This document shows positions 36,226 through 45,947 of a DNA stretch of 64,000 bases, piece after piece (position 1 is the first letter of the stretch; every line of letters begins with the position of its first letter). The notes under the pieces were generated by a model. It was not told where the DNA came from. It did no database searches and saw only the letters and a program-made list of their open reading frames with translations. The translations under genes were made by a program, and so were the position numbers. The DNA is taken from the NCBI RefSeq assembly GCF_003752155.1, contig NZ_RJVG01000001.1, forward strand, positions 62,001-126,000. The letters are read 5' to 3'. The DNA is from Mobilisporobacter senegalensis. Its GTDB lineage: Bacteria > Bacillota > Clostridia > Lachnospirales > Lachnospiraceae.

Positions 36226-37188
36226 CTAATAATTAAATCTTCCACTATTTCTTATCATTTGCATCATATTTACTTGTAATTCAAACAACTGTCTGTGTTT
36301 CTTTGCTTCCGTATCCAAAATAAGCCCACACATAAAAAATTGTATTGCACCAACTGCCATAAAGGAAGATACTACAACAGACGGTATTCTTGTAACTAAC
36401 CCTGTTTGCAAAAATCCTATAAAGGCAGGTATAAATAATGCTCCTGCAAAAACTCCAAGAAATAATGCGATTGTGCCAAAAAAAGCATATGGCTTATAAT
36501 CTTTAAATAATCTAAATATTGTTGATATTACTTTATATCCATCTATGTATGTATTTAATTTCGATACACTCCCATCAGGTCGATCACGATATGTTACTGG
36601 AATTGATTTGAGATTTAAGTTTTTATCTAATGCATGTATCGTCATTTCAGTTTCAATTTCAAAACCTTTTGATAAAACTGGAAATGATTTTACGAAAATT
36701 GGACTGAATGCACGGTAACCTGTCATAATATCTGTAATATTACCTTTAAAAAATAAATTAACAAGCTTTCTAACCATTATATTACCTAAATTATGAAATG
36801 CTCTTTTATTTTCTTCAAAATATGTAGATGATAATCTATCTCCTATAACCATATCAACATTTTTATCTAAAACTAATGAAACCATCTCTCTAGCATATTC
36901 AGGAGGATAAGTATCATCACCGTCTATCATTAAATAACAATCTGCATCAATATCTCTAAACATTGTTCTAATAACATTACCCTTACCCTGTCTGTATTCA
37001 TATTTTACAATAGCGCCAGCTTTTCTAGCAATTTCATCCGTACTGTCCGTTGAGTTGTTATCATAAACATAAATATCTGCTTCTGGTAGGACATTCTTAT
37101 AATCTTTTACAACCTTTTCTATTGTCTTACTCTCATTGTAACATGGAATTAAAACAGCTATTTTGGCATTATTTATACTAGTATCCAT
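36226..37188 (-). CDS. Family 2 glycosyltransferase, DPM1/GtrB-like
   Basis: A 320-residue GT2 protein with GT-A motifs (VLIPCYNESKTIEKVV, VYDNNSTDSTDEIA, DGDDTYPP as the DXD region) and two C-terminal hydrophobic segments (about 230-300). This architecture matches polyprenyl-phosphate sugar transferases that make a lipid-linked monosaccharide donor for GT-C enzymes outside the membrane. The large GT-C-like protein at 40767-42773 in the same cluster is a natural consumer of that donor. It is the last gene of the polysaccharide cluster on the minus strand. Confidence 0.88.
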   Translation of the reverse strand: MDTSINNAKIAVLIPCYNESKTIEKVVKDYKNVLPEADIYVYDNNSTDSTDEIARKAGAIVKYEYRQGKGNVIRTMFRDIDADCYLMIDGDDTYPPEYAREMVSLVLDKNVDMVIGDRLSSTYFEENKRAFHNLGNIMVRKLVNLFFKGNITDIMTGYRAFSPIFVKSFPVLSKGFEIETEMTIHALDKNLNLKSIPVTYRDRPDGSVSKLNTYIDGYKVISTIFRLFKDYKPYAFFGTIALFLGVFAGALFIPAFIGFLQTGLVTRIPSVVVSSFMAVGAIQFFMCGLILDTEAKKHRQLFELQVNMMQMIRNSGRFNY

Positions 37189-37206
37189 TCTTTTATTCCT
37201 TTCTCA

Positions 37207-38460
37207 TTAGTTACTATTGAAACTTATTTTTATCTTTTTAATTATATTAAAAATTAATATTCCAAGGAAAATTGTAAAAAGAGAAGAACTTGATAACAAG
37301 TACGCCATAGACGCACCTCGAATACCATAGGTTTTTACAAAAAACGCTGAAGCAAATGTTGCTGTAATCGCAATTGCACCATAAGCTGTTAAAATACTTT
37401 TTTGTTTTCTAATAGCAGCCAATACATTATATAAAAAATTAACACCTGCGCTAAATGTACCACCAATAAGTAAAATTACAAATTCTATTCTATACTCTCT
37501 TATATCTACTGAATATATTAAAGATAACACTTCTACACCTATAAAATAGGAAATTAAAATTACAAAAAATGATATAAATATAATTAAGCTTATTAATTTA
37601 ACAATCATATATATGAACTTTTTCATTTCAACTTTATCCCAATATACCGCTAGATTCGTAAGTAATGGTTTAAAAGCGAATTCGCTAAATAGGTTAATAA
37701 CAAAGGAAGGCATAAATAATATACTATAAAATGTCTGAAATTCATTTAACATATATTTATCAATGGCATTCTTTGGTGTATTATAAATATATAAGGATAA
37801 AAAGGAACCTGCAAAAAGTGCAAAACATTGAATAAATAATCTTTTAAGATTATTATAATTCCAGCTAAAATTAATATCTGTAAATTTAGTGGTAAATGGT
37901 ATATTAATTAAAATGCAAAAGACTATTGATAATAGTGAGGTTAGTAAACATGTGATTAATAAGTTTTTAAATACTAAAATTATTACTGTAAATAATAGCA
38001 TTGTAAAAAAATTGCGAAAGGCTAATAACTTACCAGCTACATCCATTCTAAAATTCTGTTGAAATAAGCCATGAAACACATCCTCAACTGCATCAACCAT
38101 TTTAATTAAGCACACAAAAAATATTATTATTGATTTTTCAATTGTATATCCACTCACAATAATATAAATGACACTACTAATTATCATCGCAAAACTAGTA
38201 ATTAACCTTGATGTTAAATATGTAGAAAATGAAAATTCTTCGCGTAAATCAGTTGCTTGATATGCTCTCATACCATATCTTCCAATTGTCAACATTAATT
38301 GTGCTATAGCAAATGCGATTGAAAATATTCCTGCTTGGCTTGCACCACAAATACGGGTAACCACCATTAATAAATAGAAAGAGGATCCAGCACTACATAA
38401 ACTACCTACTATATTCCAAAAAAACACCTTTTTACTTGATACAATTTCTTTATTATTCAC
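37207..38460 (-). CDS. Polysaccharide flippase (Wzx-like, MATE/MOP superfamily)
   Basis: A 417-residue membrane protein with about 12 predicted segments and the Wzx-like N-terminal pattern (FFWNIVGSLCSAGSSFYLLM, then AGIFSIAFAIAQLM). Such proteins flip undecaprenyl-linked repeat units. It lies 18 bp upstream of the DPM1-like gene and 17 bp downstream of the iron-sulfur protein gene. Its presence beside Wzm/Wzt genes means the cluster encodes parts of two different export routes. Confidence 0.88.
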   Translation of the reverse strand: MNNKEIVSSKKVFFWNIVGSLCSAGSSFYLLMVVTRICGASQAGIFSIAFAIAQLMLTIGRYGMRAYQATDLREEFSFSTYLTSRLITSFAMIISSVIYIIVSGYTIEKSIIIFFVCLIKMVDAVEDVFHGLFQQNFRMDVAGKLLAFRNFFTMLLFTVIILVFKNLLITCLLTSLLSIVFCILINIPFTTKFTDINFSWNYNNLKRLFIQCFALFAGSFLSLYIYNTPKNAIDKYMLNEFQTFYSILFMPSFVINLFSEFAFKPLLTNLAVYWDKVEMKKFIYMIVKLISLIIFISFFVILISYFIGVEVLSLIYSVDIREYRIEFVILLIGGTFSAGVNFLYNVLAAIRKQKSILTAYGAIAITATFASAFFVKTYGIRGASMAYLLSSSSLFTIFLGILIFNIIKKIKISFNSN

Positions 38461-38477
38461 AATTCACACACTTTCAT

Positions 38478-39680
38478 TTACTTTTTCTTTCCAAAAACAA
38501 TTGCATATACTTTTCCAGCTAAAGTATATAAGCCGAACATCCTTAGATAGGGCGTTAGTATTCTTTTCGCATTACTAGAAAAAGTCCCTCCTGAATATTT
38601 TCTAATAATAAAATTACCACCATATCTATGATATTCATTCCAAAACTTAATTCTATTTTTGGGTTTAGCACTAGAATATTCTAGATGAGGTTGCCAACAT
38701 TCTTTCTGGTTGCTTAATACAAATCTTATATTACTCTTAATTGCCTCAAACCACTTATTACCCTTTTCACTATTAACTAAGACTAATGATATTCCTTTAT
38801 CTTTATCAAATATTTTATTATTTTCTTCAAAGTTCCAAAAATCAGCTAAAGTTATATCGGTAACTCTATTAAAACTAGTATACTTACATTCGTAACAACT
38901 TGGCCTAACGGGTAGTAAACTTAAGAATAATTTATTAAATGAATATTTAGAATTACACTCTTTACTGTAATCGCATTGTTTAAATTCTGCCAATACTTTT
39001 TGGGATTTCCATCCTTCTTTTTTATTTCTCATACTATATTTTACAAGTTTATCATCAAATTTATTTTCAATAAACTCGACATACTCTTTCCAAATTAATG
39101 GGCTAGTTACTGCATGGCAAATATTATCGCAAGTATATAATTTATCAATATTTACTTTCCTTTTTTCCAAATAATTCAATAAACCTGCATTTTGACATGG
39201 AGTTCCTGTAAACATAACAATTATATTATTTTTTAAATCTTCTTCAACTTGCTTAAATGTTGATGAAATATTACTTTGCACATATTTTGACCCATGAAAC
39301 TTGTCCCGTGTTTGACTATCAGTAGCACGATTATGAGAAACAATAAAATTATCATCAAACATAACTCCATATACAACACCATTATTTTCTAATATCCAGT
39401 CTGAAAGAGCTGTAAACATCCCTCCAGAAGAACTATTAAATACAATATCTTTAGAATTATGTGATGCAGCATAAATTTCCGGAATATTTTCACATTTATT
39501 ATATTCTTTATATTGAGGGCAGGTCTTCTTACATAATCCACAGTCATTACAAATTTTATCATCAATTACTGGATAATAAAAACCTTCTTCATCTTCTATC
39601 ATTGTTATTGAATTTTTTGGACAAACATTTTCACATGCTGTACAACCAGTACAAAAATCTTTATCTTTATAAAGAATCAT
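38478..39680 (-). CDS. F420 hydrogenase/dehydrogenase beta-subunit-like iron-sulfur protein
   Basis: A 400-residue protein. An N-terminal ferredoxin domain has two 4Fe-4S motifs (CTGCTACENVCP and CNDCGLCKKTCP), followed by FrhB-type N and C domains (SSSGGMFTALSDWILENNG; FTGTPCQNAGLLNYL; DITLADFWNF). Members in bacterial polysaccharide clusters are often next to a polysaccharide pyruvyl transferase, as here (gap 19 bp). They probably do a redox step on a sugar or lipid intermediate, using flavin rather than F420. The exact reaction is unknown. Confidence 0.88.
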   Translation of the reverse strand: MILYKDKDFCTGCTACENVCPKNSITMIEDEEGFYYPVIDDKICNDCGLCKKTCPQYKEYNKCENIPEIYAASHNSKDIVFNSSSGGMFTALSDWILENNGVVYGVMFDDNFIVSHNRATDSQTRDKFHGSKYVQSNISSTFKQVEEDLKNNIIVMFTGTPCQNAGLLNYLEKRKVNIDKLYTCDNICHAVTSPLIWKEYVEFIENKFDDKLVKYSMRNKKEGWKSQKVLAEFKQCDYSKECNSKYSFNKLFLSLLPVRPSCYECKYTSFNRVTDITLADFWNFEENNKIFDKDKGISLVLVNSEKGNKWFEAIKSNIRFVLSNQKECWQPHLEYSSAKPKNRIKFWNEYHRYGGNFIIRKYSGGTFSSNAKRILTPYLRMFGLYTLAGKVYAIVFGKKK

Positions 39681-39699
39681 AAAATTCCTCCCTGTTAAT

Positions 39700-40770
39700 T
39701 TAAATTAACATATTTTTTAAACTTTCAATTGATTTTTCCCTGGCAATATTAATTCTTTCATTTATAACAGTATAATCAATATCTTGTGTTAATTGAACTT
39801 TATAATCATTACTAATAATTCTATCTTTTAATCCAAATTGAGATAAAAAATTTTCTGCTCTTGAATTTTTATGTTGACCAGATACTTCAGCAAAGAAATT
39901 TTTATTAAACAAAACAGAAAAAATAATTCCATGAAATGAATCTGATACAATATACTTTGCATTTTTAAATAATCCTAACCATTCCTTAGGACCAATATTA
40001 ATTAATGGTCTACACTTTATAGACTTCCCTAATGGGAATGGAATAAATAGAATCTCACAGCTTGTTTCACGAGATAATTTTTTAGTAAAATTAATTAACC
40101 TTTTGGAAAATCCCAATTGATATACTAGAATATACTCTTTTTTCCGTTTAATGTCACTAGAAACATTGATCCAATCATCCTGAGTTAATAAAAGGGTAGG
40201 ATCTAAAACAACCTCTGGAACTTGTCCAATTAAATCGTTTACGATATTAGCACCTTGCTTTTCACGCACTAATATCTTATTGAATTTACTCAATAACTTA
40301 GCATATTCTTGCCTGTATTGATTCTGAATATTACTTAAACCAAAACTTGCAGCATAACTTAATTTTTTCTTATTGTCATTAACAAATTCTAAAAAGTAAT
40401 TTTTGTCAAAATTAGTCAACTTATAATTCCAAACCTGATCACTGCCTGAAATATAATAATCATATGCATTAGATAAACTATTAATATTAGAATTATTTAC
40501 ACTGATACTATAATTCATAAGTTTACGAAATTCATTGCATCTTTTTTTTCTAGGAAGGTAACATATAAACCCAATAACCCCAAAGAGATATGTAAAAAAG
40601 CCCTTTTGCTTTAAATTTATATATCTGTAAGGCTTACTGATATAATTGCAATTATAATCAATAATTTCTGACTCACATCCTAGATTATATAATATTTTTT
40701 GCAAAGCATAACTTTGAAGTATAGCACCATAATTGTTATAATTATGAAATGTGATAATTCCTACTTTCAT
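39700..40770 (-). CDS. Polysaccharide pyruvyl transferase family protein
   Basis: A 356-residue PF04230 protein (CsaB/WcaK relatives). It begins KVGIITFHNYNNYGAILQSYALQ, and contains YISGSDQVWN, VLDPTLLL and the C-terminal VSDSFHGIIFSVLF with the conserved DSFHG. Family enzymes add pyruvate from PEP as a ketal to sugars. It overlaps the GT-C-like gene upstream by 4 nt, so translation is coupled. Pyruvylated glycans anchor S-layer proteins in many Firmicutes, which is notable given the S-layer-like protein at the window end. Confidence 0.9.
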   Translation of the reverse strand: MKVGIITFHNYNNYGAILQSYALQKILYNLGCESEIIDYNCNYISKPYRYINLKQKGFFTYLFGVIGFICYLPRKKRCNEFRKLMNYSISVNNSNINSLSNAYDYYISGSDQVWNYKLTNFDKNYFLEFVNDNKKKLSYAASFGLSNIQNQYRQEYAKLLSKFNKILVREKQGANIVNDLIGQVPEVVLDPTLLLTQDDWINVSSDIKRKKEYILVYQLGFSKRLINFTKKLSRETSCEILFIPFPLGKSIKCRPLINIGPKEWLGLFKNAKYIVSDSFHGIIFSVLFNKNFFAEVSGQHKNSRAENFLSQFGLKDRIISNDYKVQLTQDIDYTVINERINIAREKSIESLKNMLI

Positions 40771-42773
40771 TTGCTCTCCTTTAATATCTTCCTATACTTT
40801 AATAAATGATTATCACATACATAACTAATTGCAATTGACCAAAAAGCAGTGATTAATATATATGCTGGTGATAAATATAATGTATTAATTGCATCAAATG
40901 CAGATATATGCGCATATACAACTCCAAATAATAACACAAAGTATGAAGCTATTAAGGCTGTTAGTATTAACCAAATACTTAAATTGCTATAATTTTTAAC
41001 TTTAATTTGCTTAAATAGCAGAAAACTTATATATATATATACTGTGATACCAATTAATATTAAAAGTGTACCTGTTACTTGGTATAATGAGATTATTATG
41101 TTCAATTTTTCTATGCATTTGTATGCTGATTTTAAATAATTAACTTTATTAACTTTATTAGTAACATTGTCAAAGTTAAAGGTATAAATATCATTACTAT
41201 CATATGTTACTGAACCATCCAATGGAATATTTTTTATTAAATTTCCGTCTGTATCATATGCTGCCAGAAAATATAAACCGTCTGATGCAAGAGTCTTACT
41301 AGTAAATGAAAATCTGGCACTTTTTGCATTTTCATATATTTCACCTTGTTTCTTAAAATATTCATAAAGATCGTCACTTTTTTCGATGTTAATATCTTCT
41401 ATGATATTTAAATCTTTATCAATTATTTTTAATTGTACATCTTTTTCTTTATGATATATGAACCAACCATTAACTTGAACTGGGTATATAGCATTATTTT
41501 TAGTAATATTTTCAAAACTAAGAATGCCTCCAGTTCTATTTTGTGTACTAACACCAGTTGCAGCCCTAACATTATCATAATCTATCGTAAATAAAACAAC
41601 ATTCCAAATTTCTTTTATTATCTTCTTAGTATAACCGCCGCGCCAAGGAGACATTGATTTAATAGGCATCGTTGGTTTTCTTTCAAGTATTCCTGTATCT
41701 ATAGCAACTTCTATTTCTTCATATATTTTCTTATATAATTGATTAGCAAACTGCGCGTTTTTATAGCCTCCATAAGAATTAACCGCTGAACGAAAAGACC
41801 ATGTAAACCATCCATCTTCAACTTCATTATCATACTTATTTCTATCATACTTACTCCATGTATCTAATGAAGATTCAATATATGGTTTCATGTCTAATAA
41901 TGTCGGACTTACTGCATAAAGTCTATTCCATTTTTCTCTAGGTACAGAAACATATTCTATATCTTCTTTACATGTAACTGAATAAATACTAGATTTAGCT
42001 TCTTTAAAATAACTTCCAATCGGTTCAGTTCTAAGATAAACGCCATAATTATTATAATTAATTAATGAAATTATATTATTCCCAACAAAAAGAAACATTA
42101 ATGGTAACATTATAATTATAATATTAATTATTTTGTTTTTTATTAACTTTAATACTATAATTAAATTTATAATAGTAACAACAATAATAAAAGGCATTAA
42201 CCATATTGCATCTTCTCTTGTATTAAAAAATGATAAAATTGTTAGTCCCGCTAAGATTGACCATGGTAAAATATTTAGTCTGTTACTCTTTAATCTAAAA
42301 TATATAGCTATAAGACAGCCCATGATAATCATTACTTGGGCCTGAGTTATACTATTACGATAGACCCTCTGAATAACTTGAGAATCAAACATAATTGGAT
42401 TAAATATTAAAAATGTAAAAATTATATAAAGATATTTACTATTCTTAAATAAATCTTTAAGACTATATACAAATATAAAGCAACCAATTATATATAATAT
42501 TGTCACTCCAGTTATATAAGATATACCCAATTTATAAAAAAAAGCTAGCATGAGTGGAAATATCATTCCCTTTTGTAAAATTAAATAATTATAGCTTCCT
42601 AGCCATTTTCCATCAAGTAAACTGTATGCCATATTTACCATCATATTATCATCATAATCTGCGTCAGATAATGCTATAATTGGCAAATGCTTAACTAATT
42701 CTATTCTTAAAATAACTACTATAACTACATATAACCATAGAAGATATTTCATAATCATTTTTTTTTGTTTCAT
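40767..42773 (-). CDS. GT-C-like polytopic membrane protein with lumenal beta-sandwich module
   Basis: A 668-residue membrane protein. About eight N-terminal segments carry SDADYDDNM in the first extracytoplasmic loop (about 42-50), the position of catalytic acids in GT-C transferases. A large extracytoplasmic region (about 245-560) includes a module (about 430-525) with VNGWFIYHKE and DLYEYF, and two or three more segments end the protein. Start 42773 with AAGGA about 9 nt upstream is preferred over one six codons earlier. Probable role: transfer of sugars from lipid carriers, or of substituents, on the outer face. No exact family recognised. Confidence 0.65.
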   Translation of the reverse strand: MKQKKMIMKYLLWLYVVIVVILRIELVKHLPIIALSDADYDDNMMVNMAYSLLDGKWLGSYNYLILQKGMIFPLMLAFFYKLGISYITGVTILYIIGCFIFVYSLKDLFKNSKYLYIIFTFLIFNPIMFDSQVIQRVYRNSITQAQVMIIMGCLIAIYFRLKSNRLNILPWSILAGLTILSFFNTREDAIWLMPFIIVVTIINLIIVLKLIKNKIINIIIIMLPLMFLFVGNNIISLINYNNYGVYLRTEPIGSYFKEAKSSIYSVTCKEDIEYVSVPREKWNRLYAVSPTLLDMKPYIESSLDTWSKYDRNKYDNEVEDGWFTWSFRSAVNSYGGYKNAQFANQLYKKIYEEIEVAIDTGILERKPTMPIKSMSPWRGGYTKKIIKEIWNVVLFTIDYDNVRAATGVSTQNRTGGILSFENITKNNAIYPVQVNGWFIYHKEKDVQLKIIDKDLNIIEDINIEKSDDLYEYFKKQGEIYENAKSARFSFTSKTLASDGLYFLAAYDTDGNLIKNIPLDGSVTYDSNDIYTFNFDNVTNKVNKVNYLKSAYKCIEKLNIIISLYQVTGTLLILIGITVYIYISFLLFKQIKVKNYSNLSIWLILTALIASYFVLLFGVVYAHISAFDAINTLYLSPAYILITAFWSIAISYVCDNHLLKYRKILKESK

Positions 42774-42830
42774 TTTAATAGTTCCTTTCACTACAAATTT
42801 ATATTATCTAGACTTAAAAATATACACCTG

Positions 42831-43733
42831 CTAATCTTTCCTATGTTTTAATATCTTGTATTTATATTTGTGTTTTATAAGCTTTCTTAATAGAAAATTG
42901 GTTCTGTTCCAATGTACTTTTAAATATTCTTCTTTAATCTCTTTAAAAACCTTTTCTTTATTTAAGGCTGGATTGTTGCTTCCTTTTTTTATTAATGCAA
43001 AAAAATCTTCTAATACAATTTTTACTTCGATATCAGCAATATCTTTTAGTCTCCGGAAACTATTAGTATCATGTAAACGATAATAGTATTTTGTGTTTGC
43101 AATATATTCAGGCTCATCAATAATGCATGCTCGAAGAATAAAATCCCAATCATGGATATACTTATACTCTCTAAATCCTTTAAGTTTTTCGTATAATTCC
43201 TTAGTAAATAACATGTTACCAGTAGATATTGCAATATTCTGCCTTAGTAGAGCATATGATACATAAGGATACTTATTTACTTCCATAGGTAAGCTACGAA
43301 ATTTTTCAGCTTCTTCTGTTGAACTAATTTTAGAATTTCCATCGATAATCTCCACATTAGAAAACATAATTTGTTTATTACCTGTTTTCATCTTAGGAAC
43401 CATACAAGAAAACCTATTTCTTTCATATAAATCATCAGCATTTATAATTGCTATATATTTGCCTTTTGCTTCCATTACTCCTTTATTAATAGAATAATGC
43501 GCTCCTTTGTTTTCTTCATTTTCTATGTAAACTATATTAATAAATCTTTTTATAATATTATCCTGATTCAAAAATGATTTTATAATTTGTCTACTATTGT
43601 CCTTAGAATAATCCTCTACTACAATCAATTCAATCTCTTTATAATCCTGATCAACAATTGATTGCATACATTCAACAATATATTTTTCATAATTATAGGA
43701 AGGTATAATAACACTTACGATATCTTCATTCAT
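42831..43733 (-). CDS. Family 2 glycosyltransferase
   Basis: A 300-residue cytoplasmic GT2 with VSVIIPSYNYEKYIVECMQS, VVEDYSKDNSRQII and the NADD acidic motif (IAIINADDLYE). The WDFILRA segment matches the ED/WD acceptor region of this family. AAGGAG lies 6 nt before ATG 43733; an in-frame upstream start would run into the preceding gene. It probably adds one sugar of the repeat unit. Donor and linkage cannot be told from sequence. Confidence 0.9.
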   Translation of the reverse strand: MNEDIVSVIIPSYNYEKYIVECMQSIVDQDYKEIELIVVEDYSKDNSRQIIKSFLNQDNIIKRFINIVYIENEENKGAHYSINKGVMEAKGKYIAIINADDLYERNRFSCMVPKMKTGNKQIMFSNVEIIDGNSKISSTEEAEKFRSLPMEVNKYPYVSYALLRQNIAISTGNMLFTKELYEKLKGFREYKYIHDWDFILRACIIDEPEYIANTKYYYRLHDTNSFRRLKDIADIEVKIVLEDFFALIKKGSNNPALNKEKVFKEIKEEYLKVHWNRTNFLLRKLIKHKYKYKILKHRKD

Positions 43734-43743
43734 TTCTTTCTCC

Positions 43744-45885
43744 TTAATAATTGGAATCAAGAGATTCTTTTGTTACTTCTAAGTAAGCTCGTCCATATTT
43801 TTCATCTGGCTCCAGATGTGTACCTTCCGCCCACTCATTCCATGCATTAATAAATATATATTGCTCATCTTCATTATTATAAGTCTTAGTATAGTCAATA
43901 AGTCCTGATACCCATTTTTTATATTCATTTGGATCAGAATAATGAAAAATATTAGAAGCATTTTTTCGTCTAGCCGTATTATCCCAGCTTAGCATACATC
44001 CTCTAAAAACTTTATAATAATTAGGCTTTTTATTTAAGCATCGAGCAACTACATCTCTATAGTCATAAATATTTCCCAAAAAATTCTTATTTAGTTTAGG
44101 CATCTGAGAAGCGATGTTTCCTGTAACTATGCTATGAGGTGGAAACTCTACAGCTGAATCTCCCCCATACATCATAGGGTTAGTTAAGCCAAAAGTTTGT
44201 ACGAGTGAAACATGTAACTCGTTAATTCCATTTTCTTTACATTTTTCTTTCCATACTTTAATTGTCTTCTTTAAGTCAGGGAATAGTTCTGCTCTATAAA
44301 TTAGGAGAATAGGTGCATTACCTAATTTAATATATCTTTCATCTTTAAGAATAGGTATAATATCTTCTATAAATTTATTATCGTTTTCTTCATTATGCTC
44401 TTGCTTTATAAGAATTTCTTGATCTTGGCCATTCCATCTTCTACTCCAAGTTTCATTTGCCCAGCATATACAAAATGGGAAATCGAGACTTTTATCTTTT
44501 AATACTCTATCTAAAGGTTTCTCCATTAATCTTTTACCATTAAACCAATAATAATAATAACAGAAACCATATATTCCATACTCTTTTGCAAGACTTATCT
44601 GCTTATACTGAATTGAAGGATCGTTTATTAAGTCATAATAACCAAGTTCGCCTGGATTATGTGGTTGATAATGCCCCTCAAATAAAGGTTTTCCACTCCT
44701 CGTATTAGTCCACTCTGTAAAACCCTTTCCCCACCACTCATCATTTTCCGGAAATGTATGAAACTGCGGAAGATAAAATACAATTGGTTTTACATTACTA
44801 TTTGCTTTATTTGTCAGTCGATAATGATAAAGTACTTTATTTACAATATAAATTTCTTTAATCTCTAAATTATTTTCTATATATTTATCAAACATAGTTT
44901 CATGTATTGTTATCGATTTTCTAAGAATTAATTCTATTGGTCTATTATATTGAACCGCAAATCTCTTATAAAATGGAGCAATATATTCTCCATCACAAAT
45001 TCGATCCTCATCACTTGTTACAACTAATAAACCAGAATGATCAAGTGCTTCATAAATTATAGACATAGCTGAGGAAGCTAATGTATCACCACCAGAAATT
45101 AAAGTGATAAAACTATTAGTTAAACCTTTTACGTTCTGATATAAATATTGTATTACTCTTTTATTTTCATTTAATTCTTCCTCTAATATGATTATGTCTA
45201 TTTGAGCATTACTATCTAATGTATCATACTTTAAAAGGTTTAGAGTATTTGTTAAAATAATAATTCGATTAACCTTTTGATTATTAATACTATTTAATGT
45301 TGGATCTAACTCATTTTGTTTTAATATACTGGAAGTAGCATTTAAAACAATAACCATATTGTATTTATTTTGGGGGATATAGTTAAAATTATCTTCTTGA
45401 AATATATATGGTTCTATTAAACTTTCTTCTAAGAAATTATCTTGCTTGCTACCAAATCTACTCATTATTCTTTGAAATGTTGTAATAAATCCATCCCTTT
45501 TAAAACTCTTTATTACCTTTTTGAAATTATCTAAAGAAACTTTTTTTTGATAAGACTCTTTTATTATTTCTTTCATATTTATCTCATAAATACCAAGTTC
45601 TTTATCTTTATCCATAAAATGAATTTGAAGATAATTTACTTTTTTAGAAATATCTTCTACTATTGCTTGTATTCCACAATTAAGTGCATTTTCGCTATTA
45701 TCAAAATATTCATATACATCATTTCTTACTTCAAATGCTAAATCTATAGGATAAATTTTACCCTTCTCATCAGTAATCTTTATATTAATTTTACTATCAC
45801 TATCAAATGCCCAACCTTTTATTTTCAATAAATAATTATTTTTATCTTTTGCAATTTTCATATTCTCTATATAGTAATTTAACAA
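43744..45885 (-). CDS. WbsX-type (GH99-like) protein with N-terminal module and GT2 remnant
   Basis: A 713-residue protein of three parts. Residues 1-105 form a beta-sandwich module (KIKGWAFDSD, DVYEYF). Residues about 170-360 look like a degenerate GT2 domain (SDEDRICDGEYIAPFYKR). Residues about 365-705 are a WbsX/GH99-like domain: KPIVFYLPQFHTFPENDEWW, GFTEWTN, GFCYYYYWFNG, CWANETWSRRW, and INAWNEWAEGTHLEPD. WbsX proteins are common in O-antigen and capsule clusters and are thought to act on mannose- or rhamnose-containing chains. The stop lies 10 nt before the next glycosyltransferase start. Confidence 0.82.
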   Translation of the reverse strand: MLNYYIENMKIAKDKNNYLLKIKGWAFDSDSKINIKITDEKGKIYPIDLAFEVRNDVYEYFDNSENALNCGIQAIVEDISKKVNYLQIHFMDKDKELGIYEINMKEIIKESYQKKVSLDNFKKVIKSFKRDGFITTFQRIMSRFGSKQDNFLEESLIEPYIFQEDNFNYIPQNKYNMVIVLNATSSILKQNELDPTLNSINNQKVNRIIILTNTLNLLKYDTLDSNAQIDIIILEEELNENKRVIQYLYQNVKGLTNSFITLISGGDTLASSAMSIIYEALDHSGLLVVTSDEDRICDGEYIAPFYKRFAVQYNRPIELILRKSITIHETMFDKYIENNLEIKEIYIVNKVLYHYRLTNKANSNVKPIVFYLPQFHTFPENDEWWGKGFTEWTNTRSGKPLFEGHYQPHNPGELGYYDLINDPSIQYKQISLAKEYGIYGFCYYYYWFNGKRLMEKPLDRVLKDKSLDFPFCICWANETWSRRWNGQDQEILIKQEHNEENDNKFIEDIIPILKDERYIKLGNAPILLIYRAELFPDLKKTIKVWKEKCKENGINELHVSLVQTFGLTNPMMYGGDSAVEFPPHSIVTGNIASQMPKLNKNFLGNIYDYRDVVARCLNKKPNYYKVFRGCMLSWDNTARRKNASNIFHYSDPNEYKKWVSGLIDYTKTYNNEDEQYIFINAWNEWAEGTHLEPDEKYGRAYLEVTKESLDSNY

Positions 45886-45947
45886 ATGGATTCCTCCTAG
45901 GTTATAGTTTAAATATAATATTTTTACTCATTTTAATAGATAGATAA

